Of a stretch of 64,000 nucleotides of DNA, positions 9,741-21,083 are shown piece by piece (position 1 is the first letter of the stretch; the number at the start of each line of letters is the position of its first letter). The DNA is from Fannyhessea vaginae DSM 15829. GTDB taxonomy: Bacteria > Actinomycetota > Coriobacteriia > Coriobacteriales > Atopobiaceae. The position numbers and the translations under genes were made by a program. Location: NCBI RefSeq assembly GCF_000159235.2, contig NZ_ACGK02000002.1:62001-126000 (forward strand), in the 5' to 3' direction. The notes below the pieces were generated by a model. That model was not told the DNA's origin, searched no databases, and saw only the letters and a list, made by a program, of their open reading frames with translations.

Positions 9741-11264
9741 ATGAATAATGAATTGGAGCATCCTCAACACGTAAATCCAACTGCGCCTCGTCAAGATACA
9801 TCACCAACAGATGTTATGGATCCTCTTGTGTCTCATTCTCAACATGAACATGACCAACAAGGTAAAACGACGTCTTCTGTTCCACATGTTTCGGCTCATG
9901 TAGCGGATACGGTCGTAGCTCCACGAATTTCAACTTCAAGTGCTCATGCACAAATTCCATGTGCACAGACAAAATCTGATCCATGTAAACCTGATACCAT
10001 GAGAAAAAAACGCCATGTGCGTACATGTTTGGTAAGACTTGGATTGGCACTTATTCTTGTTCTTGCAGGCGCAGGCGTTGATTTTGGTGTTCAAAACTAC
10101 CTAGCCCAAACGCGCGGACACAGCTCACAGGGTAATTCTTCTCCCTTAACTATAGACGCCCATGATCAGGATACATCCACAGCAAAGGCTGCGGCTGCTA
10201 AGGCTCTTCCTTCGGTTGTCTCAATTGGAGTGCAAAAAGCTCAGGGTTCAGGTGTGGGATCGGGTGTAATGCTCGATAGCGATGGTAATATTCTTACTAA
10301 TTATCATGTTGTTGCTAATGCTCAAGCTGTTTCGGTTACTATTGCTAACAAAACGTATTCCGCAAAGGTGGTTGGTTCGGATCCTTCAAGCGATATTGCT
10401 GTGATTAAAGCCGATTTGGAAGGCGACGAAGTAACACCTATAGAAGCTGCCGATTCAGATAAGCTTTCTGTTGGCGACTGGGTTATGTCGGTAGGAAGCC
10501 CCTACGGTTTGAATCAGTCTGTTTCTGCAGGTATCATAAGCTCTCTTGCACGAAATCAATCGCTGCGTACAAAGTCGGGTACAACCTTGTATACCAACTT
10601 AATTCAAACGGATGCTTCTATTAATCCTGGTAATTCTGGTGGTGCCTTAGTTAATGCCGAAGGTAAGCTTGTTGGTATATGCACGCTTTTCTCTTCTACA
10701 TCGGGGGCTTTTTCTGGTATTGGCTTTGCCATTCCATCAAATTATGCTATGAAAATTGCCCATAAAATTTTGAATGGCGAAAAAGTAACACATGCCTATA
10801 TTGGCCTTGCTATGCAGACCATTAACGCACAAAATGCATCACATTATCGTTTGCCCGTTACCGAAGGTGCCTACGTTGCAGATGTTGCGGCAACGGGTCC
10901 TGCCGAAAAAGCAGGTATCAAAAAGGGCGATATTATTACTGCTGTTGATGATAAAGAAATTACCTCGGCTGATGCAATGATTTTGAATGTTAGATCTCAT
11001 GAAATTGGCCAAACAGTGCGTGTTACGGTTTGGCGTGATAAAGAGAAAAAAACATTTGACGTGACACTTGGATCGGATGAAGCACTACAGCAGCAACAAA
11101 ACACCTTGCAAAAGCAACAGTCGCCCAATGCTGATCCTTTTGGAATACCCAAAACCAATGAAGACGATTCCGATGATTCCGATCAAAATGGACAAGGTAC
11201 ACCAAACCAACGTAAAAAGCTTCAGCGCTTAAAAGAGTTCATTATGGATCTCAATAATTTATAA
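9741..11264 (+). CDS. htrA: Membrane-anchored HtrA/DegP-type serine protease
   Basis: A 507-residue envelope protease for quality control of misfolded exported proteins. A long hydrophilic N terminus (about 95 residues, cytoplasmic) precedes a single membrane helix (LVRLGLALILVLAGAG, about 97-113), then a trypsin-like domain with H189 (TNYHVV), D218 (SSDIAVIKAD) and S299 (NPGNSGGAL), then one PDZ domain (about 365-450, AGIKKGDIITAVDDKEI). The C-terminal tail is Gln/Asp-rich. ATG 9741 is preceded by AAGAAAGG. The copA gene begins 12 bases after the stop, which suggests an operon. This arrangement is normal for actinobacterial HtrA proteins. Confidence 0.93.
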   Translation: MNNELEHPQHVNPTAPRQDTSPTDVMDPLVSHSQHEHDQQGKTTSSVPHVSAHVADTVVAPRISTSSAHAQIPCAQTKSDPCKPDTMRKKRHVRTCLVRLGLALILVLAGAGVDFGVQNYLAQTRGHSSQGNSSPLTIDAHDQDTSTAKAAAAKALPSVVSIGVQKAQGSGVGSGVMLDSDGNILTNYHVVANAQAVSVTIANKTYSAKVVGSDPSSDIAVIKADLEGDEVTPIEAADSDKLSVGDWVMSVGSPYGLNQSVSAGIISSLARNQSLRTKSGTTLYTNLIQTDASINPGNSGGALVNAEGKLVGICTLFSSTSGAFSGIGFAIPSNYAMKIAHKILNGEKVTHAYIGLAMQTINAQNASHYRLPVTEGAYVADVAATGPAEKAGIKKGDIITAVDDKEITSADAMILNVRSHEIGQTVRVTVWRDKEKKTFDVTLGSDEALQQQQNTLQKQQSPNADPFGIPKTNEDDSDDSDQNGQGTPNQRKKLQRLKEFIMDLNNL

Positions 11265-11276
11265 GCGAGAACTTAT

Positions 11277-14150
11277 ATGTCCTTGTCTAAGAACACGCGT
11301 TTGTATACATTTGACGTAGAAGGCATGACTTGTTCGGCATGTGTTAAGCATGTGCAGCAGGCAGCCGAGGGTATTACGGGTGTGCAGTCAGCAGACGTTA
11401 ATTTGTTAACGCATACACTGCGTATACAGGCTTATCCACATGAAATTGGTCCGTCTTTCTGCACAACGGTTGTGGATACTCTTAAAAGCGCAGGTTACGA
11501 TGCTCAAATCAGTGATGTTGCTGGTGGTGCGCATGATGGTGTTGCCGATGCAGCTGCTAACAGTGTAACCGCCACACCTGGTAGTGCTTCTGACGCTGCC
11601 GCCGCTGTTGGCGTAGCTCAAAAGCACTCTCATTCAACTCCTGCAGGCTCTGACCTGCGCGAACTTTCCCGTCTTGCGCATCGCCTTAAACTTTCAATTC
11701 TCTGTGCCGTGCCACTGATGTATCTTGCTATGGCTCCTATGTTTGGATTGCCCTGTCTATTTTCAAGCACTTCGCGTGCCGATTACGCACTTGGTGGTCT
11801 CATCCAATTCTTTTTGGCGCTGTGCATTCTCATTATCAACCGCGTGTACTTCATACGTGGCTTTAAGGCAGCTCGCGCAGGTTATGCCACCATGGATACG
11901 CTTATTGCACTTGGATCACTTGCTTCGTTTGTATATTCAACGTTTCTTGTGGGGCTTCGCTGGTTTGATGTGTTTGCGTTTCTGCATTATGCCGAACATG
12001 TGTTTTCTTTGCCACACGCGCAGCAAAGCCTTACAGAGGCACTTCCTGCTTTCGTAAGCGTATCCGCGGCTTTTCCCCTCGATCATCTCTATTTTGATTC
12101 GTGCGGCATGATTTTAGTATTTGTAAGTATTGGAACCTATTTTGAAACAAAAACCAAGCAACAAGCAACAAGCGCATTAACCGAGCTTATCAATTTGGTG
12201 CCGCCTTTGGTAACGGTTGTTACTTCTTCGGGAGAAAAGCTTTGTTCGCGCGATTCCGTGCAGGTTGGGCAAGAAATAATCGTTAAAGCAGGGGAGCGTA
12301 TTGCTCTGGACGCCACCGTGGTTGCAGGCTCGCTTGCAGTAGATGAGTCTGCCCTTTCAGGCGAGGCGTTTCCTCAAGACAAAACACTTCATTCCAAGGT
12401 TTATGCAGGAACTCACGTTCTGCAGGGTTGGGCGCGTTTGCGTGTGGACACTGTAGCTTCCCAGAGCGTACTTTCTCATATTATTACCCTTGTTGAACAA
12501 GCTACTTCAACTAAAGCTCCTATTGAACGCATCGCTGATACACTTGCATCTTTATTTGTACCTGCCGTTATATTGATTTCTTTGGTTACATTTGTCACTT
12601 GGTTGTTGCTTGCAGGCGCAGTATCCGCACTTCCTTGGGCAATAAATTGTGCTGTAAGCGTGTTAGTTGTTAGTTGTCCTTGCGCCCTGGGTTTGGCAGT
12701 ACCTGTTGCGCTTATGGTTGCATGTGCGCGTGGCGCGCGTTTTGGTATTTTATTCAAATGCGCTTCTGCGCTTGAAAACTTGCGCCGTGTACGTGTGGTT
12801 GCTTTTGATAAAACAGGCACGCTTACCCGTGGCAAGCCCTGTGTTACGGCACATGTTGTACTTGATGAATTATCAAATAATCAGCAGGCCTACGCATCGT
12901 TTTTGCGCGATGTATGGATGCTTGAGCATAAAAGCGAACACGTGGTTGCACGCGCTTTATGCTTATATATTAAAACATTGGCAGATAAGCATGACATAGA
13001 GCTTAGCGACAAAACGTGCACTTCTGTTGTTGATACCTGCGATTTTACTCAACAACCTGGTCTTGGTGTCACAGGTTATGTACGAGGCAGACGCCTGGTA
13101 ATAGGTAATGAGCGACTTATGCACTCATTGCATATTGATATAACACAAGTTTGTGCTGTATTGCCTGAGTCTACGTTAAAAACGAGCGTTATATACGTTG
13201 CCTACGATACATGTGCCTATGCCTGTTTTGAGTTTGAAGATCTTTGCAAGCCTTCAAGCATTGAAGCGCTTGCCGCTTTGCGCACGCGCGCTCTTGAACC
13301 AGTTATGCTTTCTGGGGATACGCCTGCATCATGTGAGCAGCTTGCGCGCCAGCTCAGCATAAATAAAGTACATGCAGGTTTGTTACCAAATGAGAAATAC
13401 GCATGTATCAAGAATTTACAAAATGCTGCGCACGCGCGCACGAATAGGCTTTCGCGTTTGGTAGGTTTTCGCAGCTATCCATTAGTTGCAATGGTAGGCG
13501 ACGGTATTAACGACGCGCCGTCTTTAGCACAGGCAGATATTGGTATTGCGGTGGGTGCTGGAACCGATATTGCAATTGATTCCGCCGACATCGTTTTAAT
13601 GAATTCCAATGTATGCGATCTTGTGCATGCATACGATTTAAGTAAAAAAACGGCACGTATTATCAAGCAAAATCTTTTTTGGGCACTGGTATATAACGTT
13701 ATTTGTATACCACTTGCAGCAGGCGTACTCCAACCGTTTTCCATAACGCTTAACCCTATGATGGCTTCGGCGTCTATGAGCATTTCTTCGCTTATCGTAG
13801 TGGGGAACGCGCTTCGTTTGCTGAGATGGAAACCGCGCACACTTTCAAAAATTACTCCTACCTTGCGCGAACATTCATCTACAATAAAAGAAAAAACTTG
13901 TGTAACGCATAAAGAAGTATCTGTAACGCATAAGGAGAAAACAGTGATTATTAAGCTGGCAATTGAGGGTATGACCTGCGAACATTGTGTAAGTCACGTA
14001 ACGCAAGCGCTGTCAGAGGTTGCAGGTGTTAGTAATGTCGATGTAAGCCTTGCCTGTAAATCAGCAGAAGTAGTATGTAGCGATGCACAAATATCTCAGC
14101 AACTTATTGCTGCCGTAGAAAAAGCAGGATATAGCGCGCGCTTGATGTAA
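11277..14150 (+). CDS. copA: Copper-translocating P1B-type ATPase with HMA domains at both ends
   Basis: A 957-residue Cu+-exporting ATPase. N-terminal HMA domain with CSAC (19-22); membrane helices; actuator region with LSGEAFPQDK; TM6 ion motif CPC (467-469); phosphorylation motif DKTGT (D511); hinge GDGINDAP. A second HMA domain is fused at the C terminus with MTCEHC (C901, C904), which is unusual because CopA HMA domains are normally N-terminal. The HP motif of the nucleotide domain reads SEHVV, with Val at 556 instead of Pro. Large Ala/Ser-rich linkers follow the first HMA. The C-terminal HMA has its own internal ribosome-binding site (see the next entry). It is probably co-transcribed with htrA. 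Confidence 0.93.
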   Translation: MSLSKNTRLYTFDVEGMTCSACVKHVQQAAEGITGVQSADVNLLTHTLRIQAYPHEIGPSFCTTVVDTLKSAGYDAQISDVAGGAHDGVADAAANSVTATPGSASDAAAAVGVAQKHSHSTPAGSDLRELSRLAHRLKLSILCAVPLMYLAMAPMFGLPCLFSSTSRADYALGGLIQFFLALCILIINRVYFIRGFKAARAGYATMDTLIALGSLASFVYSTFLVGLRWFDVFAFLHYAEHVFSLPHAQQSLTEALPAFVSVSAAFPLDHLYFDSCGMILVFVSIGTYFETKTKQQATSALTELINLVPPLVTVVTSSGEKLCSRDSVQVGQEIIVKAGERIALDATVVAGSLAVDESALSGEAFPQDKTLHSKVYAGTHVLQGWARLRVDTVASQSVLSHIITLVEQATSTKAPIERIADTLASLFVPAVILISLVTFVTWLLLAGAVSALPWAINCAVSVLVVSCPCALGLAVPVALMVACARGARFGILFKCASALENLRRVRVVAFDKTGTLTRGKPCVTAHVVLDELSNNQQAYASFLRDVWMLEHKSEHVVARALCLYIKTLADKHDIELSDKTCTSVVDTCDFTQQPGLGVTGYVRGRRLVIGNERLMHSLHIDITQVCAVLPESTLKTSVIYVAYDTCAYACFEFEDLCKPSSIEALAALRTRALEPVMLSGDTPASCEQLARQLSINKVHAGLLPNEKYACIKNLQNAAHARTNRLSRLVGFRSYPLVAMVGDGINDAPSLAQADIGIAVGAGTDIAIDSADIVLMNSNVCDLVHAYDLSKKTARIIKQNLFWALVYNVICIPLAAGVLQPFSITLNPMMASASMSISSLIVVGNALRLLRWKPRTLSKITPTLREHSSTIKEKTCVTHKEVSVTHKEKTVIIKLAIEGMTCEHCVSHVTQALSEVAGVSNVDVSLACKSAEVVCSDAQISQQLIAAVEKAGYSARLM
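13944..14150 (+). CDS. Possible internally initiated CopZ-like copper chaperone
   Basis: Within copA, AAGGAG (13932-13937) is followed after six bases by an in-frame GTG (codon 890). Translation from there would give a 68-residue stand-alone HMA protein (MIIKLAIEGMTCEHC onward), the length and motif of CopZ chaperones. Many bacteria encode copZ as a separate gene next to copA, so this looks like a copA-copZ fusion that kept the copZ start signal. Production of the short form is inference. Confidence 0.4.
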   Translation: MIIKLAIEGMTCEHCVSHVTQALSEVAGVSNVDVSLACKSAEVVCSDAQISQQLIAAVEKAGYSARLM

Positions 14151-14205
14151 TGGTGCACCGCAAGCAAACGCCAGTACGAGAGTTTATTGCAGTTTGTGCT
14201 AATAA

Positions 14206-16593
<2,388 letters not shown>

Positions 16594-16608
16594 CTCAAAG
16601 GAGAAGAG

Positions 16609-17514
16609 ATGTCATTATCACAGTTAAACGACCATATAGAAGTTCACGAAAACACGATGGACTTTATGGGCTATAAAACGTACTACCGCATTGCGGGCGA
16701 CATAACTTCTGGTAAAGCACCGCTGATCACGCTTCACGGAGGACCTGGTTCTACCCACAATTATATGGAACTCCTTGATCCTGTGGCTTTGTGTGGCCGT
16801 GCGGTTATCAGCTATGACCAGCTGGGTTGCGGAAAGTCGTATGTAGAAAATCGGCCCGATTTGTGGAAACTTAGCACATGGGAAAACGAGCTTGATGCCC
16901 TTATCAGCCATCTTGGTTTATCAAAATATTATCTGTTAGGCCAATCATGGGGCGGTATGCTGGCACAGAGCTTTGCACTGGATTGCAACGCACAGAGTTT
17001 GCAAGGGCTTATTTTGTCGTCTACTTTGCCGTCCTCGCAACTTTGGGCGCGCGAGCAGCACCGTCTTGCGCGTATGCTTCCTGCGCTTGAATACAGTGCG
17101 CTTATGAATGCCGAAAAAACACAGGACTTTTCTGGCCGTGCATATACCCAGGCTCTTGACCATTTTATGACTATGCATTGCTGCGACTTAACATACGACG
17201 AAACTGCGCCCGAATGCTTGCGCCGTCCTAAGAAAAGTGGCGAAGAATCCTATGTAGTTGCGTGGGGTCCAAACGAATTAACGGCAACGGGTACGCTTGC
17301 AGATTGGAACGTGATTGATCGTTTGCACCACATTAAGGTGCCAACGCTCATTATCAGCGGCACAGATGATGAGTGCACACCGCTTATTGCAAAGACTATG
17401 TTTGATCGTATTCCAAACGCACGCTGGGAATTATTTGAAGGTTGTAGGCACATGTGTTACGCCGAAAACACCGAGCATTATCTGAGTGTCATTTGTGATT
17501 TCATGACCAACTAG
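16609..17514 (+). CDS. pip: Proline iminopeptidase (S33 alpha/beta hydrolase)
   Basis: A 301-residue cytoplasmic alpha/beta hydrolase that would release N-terminal proline or related residues from peptides. The oxyanion motif HGGPGS, the nucleophile elbow GQSWGG, the Asp in GTDDECTP and the final His in EGCRHMCY are all in place, as in tricorn-interacting F1 and Pip enzymes. The length is typical. AAAGGAGAAGAG precedes ATG 16609. It follows ligA by 15 bases and is likely co-transcribed, though no functional link is apparent. It could also act on other small amino-terminal substrates. Confidence 0.9.
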   Translation: MSLSQLNDHIEVHENTMDFMGYKTYYRIAGDITSGKAPLITLHGGPGSTHNYMELLDPVALCGRAVISYDQLGCGKSYVENRPDLWKLSTWENELDALISHLGLSKYYLLGQSWGGMLAQSFALDCNAQSLQGLILSSTLPSSQLWAREQHRLARMLPALEYSALMNAEKTQDFSGRAYTQALDHFMTMHCCDLTYDETAPECLRRPKKSGEESYVVAWGPNELTATGTLADWNVIDRLHHIKVPTLIISGTDDECTPLIAKTMFDRIPNARWELFEGCRHMCYAENTEHYLSVICDFMTN

Positions 17515-17596
17515 TATAATGTGTGCCTGTGTGAGGTTACTTATTTGCTTAGCAGACCTTATAGGACAAGCTTGTAGGATATGAAATGAGATTCTT

Positions 17597-17710
17597 ATGA
17601 TAGCTGTAACTAATGATATTTTTAGCGGAACGCAAGCACCTGTCATTATTGGCATTATTATTGCTGTTTGTCTGATAATAGGCGGAATTTTGCTACGTCG
17701 TCGCAAATAG
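17597..17710 (+). CDS. Putative 37-residue membrane peptide
   Basis: A short frame from ATG 17597 encodes a peptide with a hydrophilic start, a long hydrophobic stretch (APVIIGIIIAVCLIIGGILL) and a basic end RRRK. The shape is that of a membrane-spanning tail, similar to the end of sortase substrates but without an LPXTG motif. The ribosome-binding site is weak (GAAATGAG). It lies between pip and a terminator-like hairpin. It may be a genuine small membrane protein or a remnant of a larger surface-protein gene. Confidence 0.4.
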   Translation: MIAVTNDIFSGTQAPVIIGIIIAVCLIIGGILLRRRK

Positions 17711-17757
17711 TAAGCATTCTCAAGGTGAAACAGCTAAGATAATCTCTATAGACTCTA

Positions 17758-17797
17758 AAATCGGGTGTCCGCTTACAGCAGATACCCGATTTCTTAT
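17758..17797. terminator. Terminator-like hairpin between convergent genes
   Basis: A 9-base stem AAATCGGGT / ACCCGATTT (17758-17766 and 17784-17792) with a 17-base loop, followed by TTCTT. It lies between the pip unit on plus and the kinase on minus and could serve both. Confidence 0.65.
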
Positions 17798-17859
17798 GCA
17801 ACAACCTATGAATTATAACGCGTGTTCTAACATCTAATCTCACCTTATCAACATAGGTG

Positions 17860-18780
17860 CTAGTCTACCTGTTTTACATGCACAGCTTCTTTGAGTTCGT
17901 CCATGCGCGAAAACGTACCTAAACCTGCAGACATAGCAACATTTGCGCCACATGCCATTGCGTTTGTAAGAGCCTGCTCAACAGATGCTTTATGCACCAC
18001 ATATGATGCCAAAAAGCACCCAAGCGTAGCATCGCCTGCGCAAACCGTAGAATAAGGCTTAATTTTTGGTGCGTTTGCATACCAAACATGTGTTCCATTA
18101 AAAAAGTACGCGCCGCGCGAACCAAGCGTCAACAATACGTTTTGAAATCCTTGCGTGCCCAAATCATGGAGCGCGCGGACAGTATCATCTTCGTCTGTAA
18201 GCGTATAGCCAAAAATGGCATGCAATTCGTCGTCGTTAGGCTTAATGAGAAGCGGCTTCTTTGCGCCAAGCTGGCTTAGGTGAGAAGAGCTGGTATCCAG
18301 TACAACATCTACGTGCTTAGAAGCAAGGGTATCAAAAATCTCATCATAAAAGGTAGGCTTTACCTTGGGAGGAAGCGAGCCCGATACAACAAGACAGGTT
18401 AGATCATCAAGTGAGCTCAGCAACTGTAATAGTTCGTGCTGTTTATCTTCTGGCACACTACAGCCTGCATTAGGGAAGGTATATTCTTGCGTAGGCGTCG
18501 AAATAAAGGGGTTGATGCGTGTGATACCGTCTACCATAACGGGATAAACGTCACAGCCCTTCTTTCGTGCCTCGTCAACAATATAGGTACCGCTAAATCC
18601 TCCAAAAAAACCTAAAATAGGAGCATGTACACCAAAATGTTGAAGGGTAAAACTCACATTTAAGCCTTTGCCGTTTGGAGTATATACTGCATCTTTGGTG
18701 CGACAAACACGATTAGGCACTACAACATCGGCGCTTACATTCATGTCAACGGCAGGATTGGGAGTGAGCGTATAAATCAT
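17860..18780 (-). CDS. PfkB-family hexose-phosphate kinase (LacC/FruK-like)
   Basis: A 306-residue ribokinase-fold sugar-phosphate kinase, with tagatose-6-phosphate kinase or 1-phosphofructokinase as the likely activity. It opens with IYTLTPNPAVDMN, has PNGKGLNVS in the substrate-binding region, GITRIN, the VSGSLPP signature, and the C-terminal anion-hole motif AGDATLG with the catalytic Asp. ATG 18780 has AAGGAC upstream; 13 more in-frame codons precede it without a better site. It follows the class II aldolase on the same strand by about 90 bases. That pairing fits tagatose-6-phosphate going to the 1,6-bisphosphate and then being split. It could instead use fructose-1-phosphate. Confidence 0.85.
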   Translation of the reverse strand: MIYTLTPNPAVDMNVSADVVVPNRVCRTKDAVYTPNGKGLNVSFTLQHFGVHAPILGFFGGFSGTYIVDEARKKGCDVYPVMVDGITRINPFISTPTQEYTFPNAGCSVPEDKQHELLQLLSSLDDLTCLVVSGSLPPKVKPTFYDEIFDTLASKHVDVVLDTSSSHLSQLGAKKPLLIKPNDDELHAIFGYTLTDEDDTVRALHDLGTQGFQNVLLTLGSRGAYFFNGTHVWYANAPKIKPYSTVCAGDATLGCFLASYVVHKASVEQALTNAMACGANVAMSAGLGTFSRMDELKEAVHVKQVD

Positions 18781-18856
18781 GGGTATGTCCTTAGGTTTGT
18801 GCTTGTTCAAAACGAGCAATAACGTTTGCGCTTGTGTCTTATGAGCAGATCACTAT

Positions 18857-18896
18857 GCCTTGTTGGTAGACCTTAAGCCTTGTTGGTAGATCCCAG
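18857..18896. repeat. 20-base tandem duplication across the aldolase stop codon
   Basis: Two copies of a 20-base unit beginning GCCTTGTTGGTAGA lie at 18857-18876 and 18877-18896, with the first 14 bases identical. The aldolase stop lies inside the repeat, so the last codons (STNKA, stop) are nearly repeated just downstream in another frame. Confidence 0.75.
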
Positions 18897-19724
18897 GTTA
18901 TCCATATGCGATGCAACAACATCAAAAATTGCCTGTTGAGCTGGGATAAACGGTTTTTTAGGATCAAAGCATGCAGGATTTTCTTCCATATATTTCATAA
19001 AGCCAGCGGTAAAGACTTGTCGCAGCTCGGTTGCATAGTTTACTTTGCAAATACCATTTTGGATAGCTTGTGCAACCTGATCGTCGGGAACACCCGAGGT
19101 ACCGTGCAATACCAAAGGTACATTTGTGTGTGCTTTAATTTCTTTAAGAACGCCTTGTTCAATATGAGGAGTACCTTTATACACGCCATGAATGGTACCC
19201 ACGCCTACCGCTAAGGATGTGCAATGCGTTTTTGCAATAAATTCTGCAGCTTGTTCGGGGTCGGTGTAGGGGTTTTCGTCGGCAGCAAGTGGACCATCGT
19301 CTTCTTTTCCACCCACTTTACCTAACTCGGCTTCAACAGGAAGGCCAATAGGCTCAGCAACTTTGGTTACCGATGTCGTAAGAGCAAGATTGCTTTGATA
19401 ATCAACATGTGATCCATCGATCATAACCGAGGTATAGCCTGCTCGAATAGCCTGTACGCAGCGCTCAAACGTATCGCCGTGGTCAAGGTGAAGCGCAACA
19501 GGAACATCTACCGACTCTGCTGCAACGCTGACCATTGCCTTAAAATAATCAACATTTGCATATTTCAGCGTTCCAGGTGTTGTCTGTAAAATAATAGGCG
19601 AGTGCTTTGCTTGCGCAGCACGCACTGCTGCCATAACAAACTCAAGGTTCTCTACATTAAATGCACCAACGGCATAATGTCCTTCGTAGGCTTTTTGCAA
19701 CATTTCTTTTGTTGAAACGAGCAT
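18873..19724 (-). CDS. Class II (zinc) ketose-bisphosphate aldolase
   Basis: A 283-residue class II aldolase of the FbaA/GatY/KbaY family that cleaves tagatose- or fructose-1,6-bisphosphate to DHAP and glyceraldehyde-3-phosphate. Zinc ligands are visible in HLDHGD, in VGTIHGVYKG and in VLHGTSGV, and the phosphate-binding region near KVNYATELR is present. ATG 19724 is preceded by AGGAGGT on the minus strand; upstream in-frame codons lack a site. It forms a two-gene unit with the PfkB kinase downstream and is divergent from a second kinase. Tagatose versus fructose specificity cannot be read directly. The kinase context and the AgaS gene at 32.4 kb favour tagatose. Confidence 0.9.
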   Translation of the reverse strand: MLVSTKEMLQKAYEGHYAVGAFNVENLEFVMAAVRAAQAKHSPIILQTTPGTLKYANVDYFKAMVSVAAESVDVPVALHLDHGDTFERCVQAIRAGYTSVMIDGSHVDYQSNLALTTSVTKVAEPIGLPVEAELGKVGGKEDDGPLAADENPYTDPEQAAEFIAKTHCTSLAVGVGTIHGVYKGTPHIEQGVLKEIKAHTNVPLVLHGTSGVPDDQVAQAIQNGICKVNYATELRQVFTAGFMKYMEENPACFDPKKPFIPAQQAIFDVVASHMDNLGSTNKA

Positions 19725-19991
19725 GATGACACTACCTCCTATAAAACGTGTATGAGCTTTGCTGTCAAAAGGCATAATAACAAGGCAATCATGATTTGAT
19801 ACTTCATTTGACAACAAAATGTACCTTCATTGTAGAATACTTTATGAATCTCGCGTTATCTCATGTATGCTTTGTCGTGCATAATACATAATTGAAATTG
19901 TAAATTCTGTTGGCATTAAATATAGACCCTGACCTGTGCTCCTTTGGGTTTTTATATGCATACCACTTTCTTGAGGGAAAGGCATACTTTT
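19725..19991. promoter_or_regulatory. Divergent promoter region between aldolase and kinase
   Basis: 267 bases separate the two divergent starts. On plus, TTGACA at 19808-19813 with TAGAAT at 19833-19838 could be a promoter, but the spacer of 19 bases is long. No clear operator palindrome was found. Confidence 0.3.
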
Positions 19992-20927
19992 ATGATTTTA
20001 ACCGTTACGCTTAATCCTTCTATCGATACAAGTTACGCGCTTGATAAGCTTTGTATAGACGATGTTAATCGTGTAGTTGCTCATAAAACAGCAGGAGGTA
20101 AAGGCCTTAATGTCACACGCGTTTTGCACGAGTTGGGCGCGCGTGTTCTAGCAACCGGTTTTGTAGGGGGATATATGGGCTCTTATTTGCAGCAGCTCAT
20201 GGATAACTCTGATTTGCCTCATGATTTTTTGCAAATAGAGGGCGAAACACGTGTGTGCATAAGCGTGCTGCACGAAGGCAAACAAACCGAGTTTTTAGAG
20301 GCGGGGCCTTGTGTGACACCACAGGATACGCAGGCATTTAAGGAAAAATTTACACACCTTATACAAGACGCGTCGTGCGTTACGATTTCTGGATCTATGC
20401 CGCAAGGCATACCCGATGATTTTTATGCGCAGCTTATTACGAGCGCTGCCGCCGCGCACAAACATGTGCTATTGGATACATCGGGTGCAGCTCTTGAAGC
20501 AGCTCTTTTGTCGTCGGATAAACCAACGCTTATAAAACCCAATCTTTCGGAACTCAATGCTATGCTGCACACAAACTTTACCAGCGAAAATCCCCAAGCG
20601 CTTGTACATGCGCTTGCGAGCGATGAACGTTTTACGGGTGTTGCATGGATTGTTATTTCTATGGGAAAAGACGGTTTGCTTGCATACCATCAAGGGAGCG
20701 TGTATCGCGTGCACGCTGCTCAGATTAGCTGCGTTAATGCAACGGGTTCGGGTGATTCTACGATTGCAGGATTTGCCTATGCGCTTTCGCAAAATATGAG
20801 CGCGCCCGACGTGCTGCGTTATGGAGCCGTATGCGGTACGCTTAATGCGCTTGAAGCCCAAACTGGTCATATTAATATGGATAAATGGGACAACGTATAT
20901 AAAGACACCAAGGTAGAACGTATATAA
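19992..20927 (+). CDS. PfkB-family sugar-phosphate kinase (tagatose-6-phosphate kinase/FruK-like)
   Basis: A 311-residue kinase, the second of this family in the cluster. MILTVTLNPSIDTSY, AGGKGLNVTRVL, GETRVCISV, TISGSMPQG and the catalytic-Asp motif NATGSGDSTIAGF are all intact. The GSGDS form is closer to the family consensus than the AGDAT of its neighbour. ATG 19992 was chosen because the conserved domain begins there and GAGGGAAAGG lies upstream; ATG 19956 is also in frame. It is divergent from the aldolase-kinase pair, with about 267 bases between, and no partner gene follows on its strand. The 3' end is embedded in a tandem duplication. Confidence 0.88.
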   Translation: MILTVTLNPSIDTSYALDKLCIDDVNRVVAHKTAGGKGLNVTRVLHELGARVLATGFVGGYMGSYLQQLMDNSDLPHDFLQIEGETRVCISVLHEGKQTEFLEAGPCVTPQDTQAFKEKFTHLIQDASCVTISGSMPQGIPDDFYAQLITSAAAAHKHVLLDTSGAALEAALLSSDKPTLIKPNLSELNAMLHTNFTSENPQALVHALASDERFTGVAWIVISMGKDGLLAYHQGSVYRVHAAQISCVNATGSGDSTIAGFAYALSQNMSAPDVLRYGAVCGTLNALEAQTGHINMDKWDNVYKDTKVERI

Positions 20928-20942
20928 AGACACCAAGTTAGA
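20893..20942. repeat. 25-base tandem duplication across the kinase stop codon
   Basis: Two copies of a 25-base unit starting ACGTATATAAAGACACC (20893-20917 and 20918-20942) differ by one base, and a third partial copy begins at 20943. The kinase TAA stop lies in the second unit. Confidence 0.85.
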
Positions 20943-20978
20943 ACGTATCAAATAAAGAAGTATTAAAGAAGTGTTGTC

Positions 20979-21083
20979 ATGAGCATGGATTTAGATAGTG
21001 CGGCCGCTCAAATTGTCACGTACGAACACGATATTGCTGCATGGTGTAGCCTACGTCACCTATCAGACATTCAGAGAAACTAA
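20979..21083 (+). CDS. Doubtful 34-residue ORF
   Basis: ATG 20979 opens a 34-codon frame (MSMDLDSAAAQIVTYEH onward) with AAAGAAG nine bases upstream. I do not recognise the peptide. It could be a leader peptide, the remnant of a deleted gene, or chance. The following 208 bases to the GntR start hold no other gene. Confidence 0.25.
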   Translation: MSMDLDSAAAQIVTYEHDIAAWCSLRHLSDIQRN

